Below, piece after piece: positions 9,441 through 15,580 of a stretch of DNA of 18,042 nucleotides. The DNA is taken from NCBI GenBank assembly GCA_035267045.1, contig DATFMH010000136.1, positions 1-18,042 on the forward strand, in the 5' to 3' direction. Positions within the stretch are counted from its first letter, which is position 1. The number at the start of each line of letters is the position of its first letter. The DNA is from DATFMH01 sp035267045 (GTDB lineage: Bacteria; Bacteroidota; Rhodothermia; Balneolales; DATFMH01). The translations under genes and the position numbers were made by a program. Below the pieces are notes generated by a model. It saw only the letters and a program-made list of their open reading frames with translations, made no database searches and was not told where the DNA came from.

Positions 9441-9667
9441 TTTTAAAACAATAGGGAGGCTTAACTGCCACAACAGAATTTTGTGTGATACGGTTCAACG
9501 TTTAAATATAAGAATTCATCAAAACTTCTGGCACTTATATAATATTCTATTAAATTGACTCTATGCATGTTCTCATAAAAATAATCTGAAGTTCTTTTAG
9601 AAACTGTGTAGGGAGAAGTTTATAAAACACATCTACGGGTATTCATTAAAACTTAACAATATTACCC
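9441..9667. other. AT-rich leader region before the radical SAM gene
   Basis: This 227 bp holds no open frame with coding character. It probably contains the radical SAM promoter, but I could not find a convincing TTTG / TAnnTTTG pair of the Bacteroidota type or a sigma-70 pair, and there is no purine-rich ribosome site next to the ATG at 9668. Confidence 0.35.
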
Positions 9668-11218
9668 ATGCAAAAATTAAGAATTGGTGTAATTGACATT
9701 GTTGCTAACAGGCCAAGCAGGTCTTCTTATGCCCGCTTTATGAGAGCCAATTTAGCAAGTATAATGGGACAAGTAATAGCCGTTTGGTGTGAAGAAGAGG
9801 GACATGATGTGAGTCTCGCTTATTATTCCGGTTATGAAAACATGGTCGATGATTTGCCGGATAACCTTGATGTCCTGTTTATTGGTGCTTTTACTACATC
9901 CGCCCATGTCGCTTATGCACTTAGTAATAAATTTCGATCGAGTGGTGTAGTAACTGTTCTTGGTGGGCCACATGCCAGGGCCTACCCGCAGGATGCACAG
10001 AAATATTTCGATTATGTTGTCGGGTTTACTGATAAACAGGTTGTTCGTGATATTTTAGCAGATCATTCGCACCATAGTCCCACGGGGGTGTATCTGTCGG
10101 CTCTGCAGCAGCCCGATTCGTTACCGGGCGTTCGACAACGATGGAAGTATATTGAGCGGCTTTTGCAGGAAGCTCCGGTCGTTAAAATTGTTCCAATGCT
10201 TGGCAGTCTCGGTTGTCCCTATTCCTGTAGTTTTTGTGTCGATTCAGTCGTAAAATATCAACCGCTGGATTTTGAAGAATTAAAGGAGGACCTTCGTTTT
10301 CTCTTAAAGAAAATGAAACGTCCCCGCGTAGCATGGCATGATCCTAATTTCGGTATTCGATTTAACGACTATCTTACAGCCATTGAAGAAGCCGTACCTC
10401 CCGACAGTATCGATTTTATAGCAGAAAGTTCTCTATCATTATTGTCTGAACAAAATGTAATAAGGCTCAAAAAGAACGGTTTTAAAGCTATTTTACCGGG
10501 AATTGAATCGTGGTTTGATCTTGGTAACAAATCGAAGACGGGACACACCTATGGGATGGAGAAGGTGAAGCGAGTGTCTGAACAGGTCAATATGATTCTG
10601 AGTTATCTTCCCTATCTGCAGGGGAATTTTGTCCTTGGCCTTGATACGGATGAGGGAGATGAGCCTTTTGAACTGACTAAAAAGTTTCTTGATATGTCGC
10701 CCGGTACATTCCCGGCTTATTCAATGCTGACCGCTTTTGGACGCAGTGCCCCGCTGAACCTGGAATACCAAAAAGAGGGGCGGGTTCTGCCATTTCCATT
10801 TCAATTCCTGAATAATTCCGGAGCTATGAATGTGATCCCCAAAAACTATAAATGGACGGACTTTTTTGATAAGATGATCAGCCTGCATGAACATTCATTT
10901 TCAAATAAGGCCATATTTCGCCGGTTTAATGTAAACAGGGGATGGATACCAAAAGCCATGAATATTGTCCGGGCTACCAGTAGTGAAGGATGGGGTAAGA
11001 TTAAATATTTTTATGATGTACGTCATCGGCTGGATACGGATATTGCATTCAGGAAGTTTTATGAGCAGGAGACGACGGAAGTTCCACCTGTTCTCGTTAA
11101 TCGGATTAAAAATGCCATGGGACCTCTTTGGGAGTGGCTTCCTGATAGAACCGTTACACATAACCCTTATTCCTTCCTGGAATGGGAAGAGGAAAAATCG
11201 ATAGCATCCAATGGTTGA
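9668..11218 (+). CDS. B12-binding-domain radical SAM protein
   Basis: The protein has 516 residues. Residues 1 to about 150 form a Rossmann-like region of the cobalamin-binding type, with strands such as LDVLFIGAF and VVTVLGGPHARAYP (GGPH at 99-102). The radical SAM core follows, with the cluster-binding CX3CX2C motif CPYSCSFC (Cys183, Cys187, Cys190) in the context GSLGCPYSCSFCVDS. Downstream strands include IDFIAESSLSLL, FKAILPGIESW and GNFVLGLDTDEGDE, typical of the TIM-barrel half in this superfamily. Such enzymes bind a 4Fe-4S cluster and S-adenosylmethionine and often methylate or rearrange unactivated carbons; the product here is not predictable. It stands alone, starts 228 bp after a terminator and faces a convergent gene, so there is no pathway context. 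The classical DXHXXG cobalamin motif is absent, which is common in this family. Fold confidence is high; function is unknown. Confidence 0.9.
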   Translation: MQKLRIGVIDIVANRPSRSSYARFMRANLASIMGQVIAVWCEEEGHDVSLAYYSGYENMVDDLPDNLDVLFIGAFTTSAHVAYALSNKFRSSGVVTVLGGPHARAYPQDAQKYFDYVVGFTDKQVVRDILADHSHHSPTGVYLSALQQPDSLPGVRQRWKYIERLLQEAPVVKIVPMLGSLGCPYSCSFCVDSVVKYQPLDFEELKEDLRFLLKKMKRPRVAWHDPNFGIRFNDYLTAIEEAVPPDSIDFIAESSLSLLSEQNVIRLKKNGFKAILPGIESWFDLGNKSKTGHTYGMEKVKRVSEQVNMILSYLPYLQGNFVLGLDTDEGDEPFELTKKFLDMSPGTFPAYSMLTAFGRSAPLNLEYQKEGRVLPFPFQFLNNSGAMNVIPKNYKWTDFFDKMISLHEHSFSNKAIFRRFNVNRGWIPKAMNIVRATSSEGWGKIKYFYDVRHRLDTDIAFRKFYEQETTEVPPVLVNRIKNAMGPLWEWLPDRTVTHNPYSFLEWEEEKSIASNG

Positions 11219-11703
11219 TTAATTTGTGTATGGGTTACATTTATATAGCCACATGGTATTTATTGATTAACCACAGAGATATACAATAATCAATTAAAAA
11301 CAGAGAGCATGGCGCATAGCGAATAGCGTAATCATAGCAATTATAAAACGTCCGGATTGTCATTGCGTACGGAGTTTCCCAAAAAAATTTGGGGAGTGGT
11401 AGTGAGATGACAAAGGAATCTCGATGTATAACGGGGCAATCCCCTTCCGTTGTTTTTCCATATGTGTGATCAATGCCAACCCTAAATAATGCACTAGCAC
11501 ATTATCACGAACCCCCTCCTAACCTTCCCCAGGGAAGGAGTTAACGTGGCTCCATTTCGAATAAAGTCGCAAGTTTAGAACTTGTGATCGGTGAATGGGT
11601 CCATTCACGAGATTCCTCGTCAGTGCCCGGAATGACGTCATATTTTTAATGTTTGTCGAAGCCGTAGGGACATGCCATAGCGTGTCATATACGTTTTCCG
11701 GCA
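11219..11703. repeat. Convergent intergenic region packed with short hairpins and repeat remnants
   Basis: No credible gene lies here. Perfect small hairpins occur at 11378-11393 (CCCAAA/TTTGGG), 11433-11444 (GGGG/CCCC), 11523-11538 (CCTTCCC/GGGAAGG), 11570-11584 (CAAGTT/AACTTG) and 11591-11608 (GTGAATGG/CCATTCAC). An inverted repeat pairs 11408-11423 with 11608-11622. The second heptamer-repeat copy is at 11305-11332, and 11271-11280 reads CCACAGAGAT, like a common intergenic 'ACAGAGA' repeat. The region separates the + strand radical SAM gene from the - strand ATPase; some hairpins may end transcripts, but none has a clear T-run. Confidence 0.6.
11664..11692. repeat. Degenerate palindrome, copy 1 of a dispersed element
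   Basis: GTAGGGACATGCC and GCGTGTCATATAC flank a short centre and pair imperfectly (GACATGC with GCGTGTC, one wobble; outer GTA/TAC). The left half matches the palindrome at 15442-15476 (CGTAGGACATGCCATGGC). It lies just past the ATPase stop codon. Confidence 0.5.
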
Positions 11704-14310
11704 TCAGGCAGCCGTCTCTTCTTTATGATTACCCAGTAACTTATAAGCCCACATCTTTACAGCATCGTTAAATACAAACCAAATCAGGGCATAGCCCCAG
11801 ACTCCTAATGCATAAACCCAGCCTATCGGGGTGATAAGCAGGCCATAAACGGCGATGATGGTACTCAGAATTTCCGTACTTGTTGTCGCCCAGAATAACA
11901 GTGGTGATGGTAGCGGTTTTTGCCAGAACCAGCCCTCGGCTCGTGTAACATAAATAGTACTGTGACCGGCGACGATCAGTTTCAGGAAGAAAATGGATTG
12001 TATCATTTCGTTCGTGAATCCGGATTCTTTTAGAAGGAAGAAAAGAATGAAGGAGGAAATTACCCCGGCAATACCCAGCACGCTCGATATGGTTAACAGT
12101 TCCTGCATATTCCAGCGCACCGGCGCCTGGTGAATACGGGTGTTATCGTAGGCGATGGCCAGTATGGGAATATCATTGAACAGGGCTAATAAGATGATCA
12201 TCAATGCCGTAATGGGGTAGAAATTAAAGACGAGTATCGAGAGCATCATGAATAATATGAGCCGGATCGTCTCGGCGATACGGAATGTGGCATAACTCTT
12301 CATCCGGCCAAAAGTGATACGCGCCTGTTCCATCGCATCCTTAATGACACCTAAACCCGGAGTGGTAAGGATGATATCGGCTGCCGACCGGGCTGCGTCC
12401 GTGGCATTGGAAACGGCAAATCCGCAATCGGCTTTTTTCAGCGCCGGAGCATCATTGACGCCATCTCCGGTCATTGCAACGATATGATTGCCTTTCTGGA
12501 GTGTATCGACAATCCGGTACTTATCTTCCGGGATAACCTCGGCAAATATATCAACCTCCTCAATCATTTCGACGATAGCTGATTCACGGGTATGAATGAA
12601 TTCCCGTTCGAGTAAACGAGTATCGTACATCGATTTTACATCTTTCATGACCTGAGAGGCAAATTCTTTAGCCTCTTTTATGGAAACCTCTCCTTTGAGC
12701 TTCTTGAAAACAGCCGTGGTTAGAACTTCAACAAGGGATAAGATTTCATTAGAAGCGGCTCCGGATAATTGGGATGAACGAATTGTTCGTTGTTCGAGGC
12801 CCAATAACCGGCCTATCTCTTTTGCTATGGCCAGGTTATCACCTGTCAGCATCTTAATTTGCACCCCGTAATTCTTCATCTCGTCGATGACTTCTTTAGA
12901 GTCGTCCCGTGGCGGATCGTATAAAGGAATAAGTCCTATGATTTCGGGTTTTGACGAATTCTTTTGGCTGCTGACGGCAATAGTACGATATCCCCTGGAA
13001 GCTAATTCATCGACCGTCTTATTTAGGTTATTCGCTTCTTCACCGGTCATATCCGCCAGGTCCATTAAAATCTGTGTTGCTCCTTTTAGGGTGGTGAATT
13101 GCTCACCATTTTTCCCAATAACAGCTTCGGTACGTTTTCGTGTCGGATCGAAAGGTATGAATTTTTTTTGTGTATACTTTTTGAGATTAACGTCAGGGAA
13201 ATGTTCATCTATATATTGAAAAATAGGGCGTTCAATGGGATCATTGTCTTCTTCACGAGAAGCTAATGCTGCCAGCGTAAACAACTCTTCCTCGGTGTGA
13301 TCTCCCAGTACAACCGGATCAGCCACCTTCATCTCATTTTGAGTTAAGGTCCCCGTTTTATCGGAACAAAATATATCAACTCCGGCCAGCTCCTCAATAG
13401 CAGTGAGGTGAGAGACTATAGCTTCCCGTCGCGCAAGATTCATGGCACCAACGGCCATGGTGACGGATAAAACCGCAGGAAGTGCGACAGGAATGGCAGC
13501 TACGGTTAATACCAATGTGAAACGGATGATCTCCAGGAAAGGCTCGTGCCGGAACAGGGCGGCCATTATAATAACCATGACGAGGACGAGTGTAATCATT
13601 ATCAAAAAATTGCCGATTTGAATTACCATCTTCTGGAAGTGGCTGCGTTCTTCGAGCTGCGCCCGTGCTACCAGGGAAACAACTTTCGAAAACTGGGTAT
13701 TCATACCGGTATTGACGACCACAGCCAGCATCTCACCCTGTTTAACAATCGTATTGGCATAAGCAACGTCATCCTTCTCTTTATTTACCGGTATCGATTC
13801 CCCGGTAAGGGCCGACTGATCCACCAGGAGATAATCACCTTCAAATAACTGAACATCCGCCGGAACAATATTTCCGATCCTCATTTTGATAATATCGCCC
13901 GGGACCAATTCCCGTACCGGGATCTTTTTAAAAGTACCGTCTCGTCTGACCATCACTTCTTTGGCCAGCCGTTGTTTCAAAGCTTCCAATGCGTTAAGGG
14001 CACGATGCTCCTGGAAAAAATCGAGAAAGGCATTGACCAAGAGCATGATAAGGATAATAATGAAATCCTCCCACTTTTGAACGGCGGCCGATAAAATAGC
14101 CGCGAGTTCGATCATCCATGGGATGGGTCCCCAAAACCGTCTGAAAATTCGATGTAAAAGTGTCTCTTCTTGTTCGAGGATCTCGTTGTACCCGTACTCA
14201 TCTGTTAATTCGGTAATTTCGTTTTCCGTACGACCCCGGGATGGATCTATGTCAAAATTCTTTAAGGTGTCTTCTACCGCCTGTTGGGTATAATCATCTG
14301 TCGATTTCAT
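11704..14310 (-). CDS. Plasma-membrane proton-efflux P-type ATPase (P3A family)
   Basis: The protein has 868 residues, the usual length for bacterial and archaeal P3A pumps, which use ATP to export H+ across the inner membrane. Motifs occur in order: TGES (169-172) of the actuator domain, IPVALPAVLSVTMAVGA in M4 (P3A-type), SDKTGTLT with the phosphorylated Asp317, FDPTRKRTEA and KGATQ of the nucleotide-binding domain, and TGDGVNDAP (614-622) of the hinge. M2 has Asn93 in LLVNAFLDFF and M6 has Asp713 in LFNDIPILAIAYDN. These align with the Asn/Asp pair used for proton transport in plant H+-ATPases. Predicted membrane pairs flank the large cytosolic loops, about ten segments in all, and the long C-terminal autoinhibitory domain of plant pumps is missing. 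The gene is monocistronic. It begins at ATG 14310 behind a purine-rich GGAGGAG box. A calcium or potassium pump is unlikely. Confidence 0.95.
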   Translation of the reverse strand: MKSTDDYTQQAVEDTLKNFDIDPSRGRTENEITELTDEYGYNEILEQEETLLHRIFRRFWGPIPWMIELAAILSAAVQKWEDFIIILIMLLVNAFLDFFQEHRALNALEALKQRLAKEVMVRRDGTFKKIPVRELVPGDIIKMRIGNIVPADVQLFEGDYLLVDQSALTGESIPVNKEKDDVAYANTIVKQGEMLAVVVNTGMNTQFSKVVSLVARAQLEERSHFQKMVIQIGNFLIMITLVLVMVIIMAALFRHEPFLEIIRFTLVLTVAAIPVALPAVLSVTMAVGAMNLARREAIVSHLTAIEELAGVDIFCSDKTGTLTQNEMKVADPVVLGDHTEEELFTLAALASREEDNDPIERPIFQYIDEHFPDVNLKKYTQKKFIPFDPTRKRTEAVIGKNGEQFTTLKGATQILMDLADMTGEEANNLNKTVDELASRGYRTIAVSSQKNSSKPEIIGLIPLYDPPRDDSKEVIDEMKNYGVQIKMLTGDNLAIAKEIGRLLGLEQRTIRSSQLSGAASNEILSLVEVLTTAVFKKLKGEVSIKEAKEFASQVMKDVKSMYDTRLLEREFIHTRESAIVEMIEEVDIFAEVIPEDKYRIVDTLQKGNHIVAMTGDGVNDAPALKKADCGFAVSNATDAARSAADIILTTPGLGVIKDAMEQARITFGRMKSYATFRIAETIRLILFMMLSILVFNFYPITALMIILLALFNDIPILAIAYDNTRIHQAPVRWNMQELLTISSVLGIAGVISSFILFFLLKESGFTNEMIQSIFFLKLIVAGHSTIYVTRAEGWFWQKPLPSPLLFWATTSTEILSTIIAVYGLLITPIGWVYALGVWGYALIWFVFNDAVKMWAYKLLGNHKEETAA

Positions 14311-14323
14311 CGCTCAATTTCAT

Positions 14324-14330
14324 CTCCTCC
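14324..14330 (-). promoter_or_regulatory. Ribosome-binding site of the P-type ATPase
   Basis: GGAGGAG on the minus strand lies 13 bases before the ATPase ATG (14310), a little farther than ideal. An out-of-frame ATG directly abuts the box. The Shine-Dalgarno-like sequence supports the 14310 start because the other genes in this window lack one. Confidence 0.5.
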
Positions 14331-14657
14331 GAGAATCTCTCTTGAATAATATTGTCAGGTAATCCCCTAATTTTCATAAGGATACCCTTTTATTAAGTTA
14401 TAGATTCCCCCGAGATAAACAACGGTTTTAGGGAAAATATAATTCGGGAGAATGGAGAAGGCAGAAGGTAGAATTTGGAAGGCGGAATGTTAAACACAAA
14501 GAGAAAGAAACAAAGTTCCGGAGATCCAAAGGCACTAAGCGGGATCTGTGATTAGCAAACAGTTCAAGTAAAGAGAAAATTGTCCTGCAGCTCATGACCA
14601 TTTCTATAAATATTTTAATCAGCGTCAGTCCGCTAAATCTGTGTAATCTATGTTCTA
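14331..14657. other. Non-coding spacer with degenerate purine-rich and 'AATCTGTGTAATC' repeats
   Basis: I see no gene. From about 14450 to 14500 the DNA is a purine-rich string of GAGAATGGAGAAGGCAGAAG type; around 14500-14540 it reads CACAAAGAGAAAGAAACAAAG. At 14617-14660 AATCAGCGTCAGTCCGCTAAATCTGTGTAATCTATG-type words resemble intergenic repeats I recognise from other FCB-group genomes. The ATPase promoter should lie at the left end (14331-14450), but no clear boxes are visible. Confidence 0.35.
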
Positions 14658-15419
14658 TTATCCGCCGAAGACGTAATGGAGTCCAATGTAGTAGGAGAAA
14701 TGTTTGTAGGATGTTATCCCGTTACCGGCATCACCGGAGAATAGAAGCTGAATATGATGGTATACCGGGAAACCGCCACCAAAATGCAATCCGGTTCGGT
14801 ACTGTGCTCCAACGGCATCGGGCGTATGATGAAATAACTCCATCCCCAGGAAGGCTTCATCAGAGAAATTATACTGAACGAGAATACCGGTGAAATCAAA
14901 ATTTTTATTTCCCCGTCCCTTGTTGAACCAATAACCTCCTCCCCCGTAGACGGTCCAATGTCCAAAATCTTCTTCCAGCCAAATCGGAATGAAATATTGA
15001 GGTTTCCCATTTCCCAAACCCTTGGAGGCTTTACCGGATGGTATCTCCATCAGAGGAAAAGTAGCAATAGCAGGAATCCATCTTTTTTGAGAAGTAAACT
15101 GATATTTGAATCCCAATTCAATATCACCGGCGCCAAAATTGGATGAGGCATGATTCGGACTATTAAAAGCAAACGGAACCACCATGTGAACAAAACCTTT
15201 ACGCAGAAACTCATAATTGAATTCGACAGCCGGCCCCACTCCTGACGTTCCACTGTGATCGAACGTCCCGCTTGAAAAGATATAGGCTTCCCCGCCAAGG
15301 TATGGTAATAAACCCGGGTCATCGGTGTGAAAAGGCGGTCCGGCATATGCCGGAATGGTACAAAATCCTAAAAACGCAAGAATACACAGAAAACGATATG
15401 TTCTTTTATGATTTAGCAC
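14658..15419 (-). CDS. Secreted putative outer-membrane beta-barrel protein
   Basis: The protein has 253 residues. Translation must begin at GTG 15419: an in-frame stop lies a few codons upstream and no early ATG exists. A clear signal peptide (HKRTYRFLCILAFLGFCTIPAYA, cleaved after about residue 26) is followed by GPPFHTDDPG. This motif is typical of a family annotated as transporters or related to the 'phenol MetA degradation' outer-membrane proteins (PF13557-like). The rest alternates polar and aromatic residues in short strands: GPAVEFNYEFL, GAGDIELGFKYQF, HWTVYGGGGYWF, FTGILVQYNF, YYIGLHYVFGG. It ends in an aromatic strand, as expected of an outer-membrane barrel. It is single, divergent from the nuclease gene and preceded by a perfect palindrome in its presumed leader. 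Location is well supported; substrate is unknown. Confidence 0.75.
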   Translation of the reverse strand: MLNHKRTYRFLCILAFLGFCTIPAYAGPPFHTDDPGLLPYLGGEAYIFSSGTFDHSGTSGVGPAVEFNYEFLRKGFVHMVVPFAFNSPNHASSNFGAGDIELGFKYQFTSQKRWIPAIATFPLMEIPSGKASKGLGNGKPQYFIPIWLEEDFGHWTVYGGGGYWFNKGRGNKNFDFTGILVQYNFSDEAFLGMELFHHTPDAVGAQYRTGLHFGGGFPVYHHIQLLFSGDAGNGITSYKHFSYYIGLHYVFGG

Positions 15420-15441
15420 GATATCTTTTGATCAAGGGTGA

Positions 15442-15476
15442 GGTCGTAGGACATGCCATGGCATGTCCCCACGACC
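15442..15476. repeat. Long palindrome, copy 2 of a dispersed element
   Basis: Positions 15449-15468 form a perfect 20-bp palindrome centred on CCATGG. Outer arms GGTCGT (15442-15447) and ACGACC (15471-15476) also pair, with one unpaired A on the left and CC on the right. It resembles the eroded element at 11664-11692 and belongs to the style of GTAGGGGC...GCCCCTAC palindromes scattered in many bacterial genomes. It sits 23 bp upstream of the barrel gene start, so it may fold in that gene's leader. Confidence 0.65.
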
Positions 15477-15506
15477 GTAAACATTTTTCTCAAAAAAATC
15501 TTTTTC

Positions 15507-15536
15507 AGGGTGACGGAACCTGTCACCCTTTTTTAT
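15507..15536 (+). terminator. Intrinsic-terminator-like hairpin in the divergent spacer
   Basis: AGGGTGAC (15507-15514) pairs perfectly with GTCACCCT (15522-15529) around a seven-base loop, followed by TTTTT and ATTAT. By form it is a + strand terminator, yet no + strand gene precedes it. It is 45 bp upstream of the nuclease start and could limit readthrough or attenuate that gene. On the minus strand the stem is followed by GAAAAAGATTTTTTTG, so weak bidirectional action is possible. Confidence 0.6.
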
Positions 15537-15580
15537 TATCATAATACCAACCATACATAATAATAAAACCGCTGGTTCTT

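Noticed and set aside
11219..11703. A CRISPR array or small RNA gene in the hairpin-rich spacer
   Set aside because: The repeats differ in sequence and spacing, there is no regular spacer length, and no promoter plus terminator pair outlines an RNA.
14294..14323. A nine-codon upstream frame (MKLSDEIDR) overlapping the ATPase start
   Set aside because: Its ATG directly abuts the GGAGGAG box with no spacing, so ribosomes would hardly start there; it looks incidental.
15272..15544. A 90-codon + strand frame across the barrel gene start and the spacer
   Set aside because: It is antisense to the signal peptide of the barrel gene, runs through the palindrome and terminator hairpin, and has no family resemblance.
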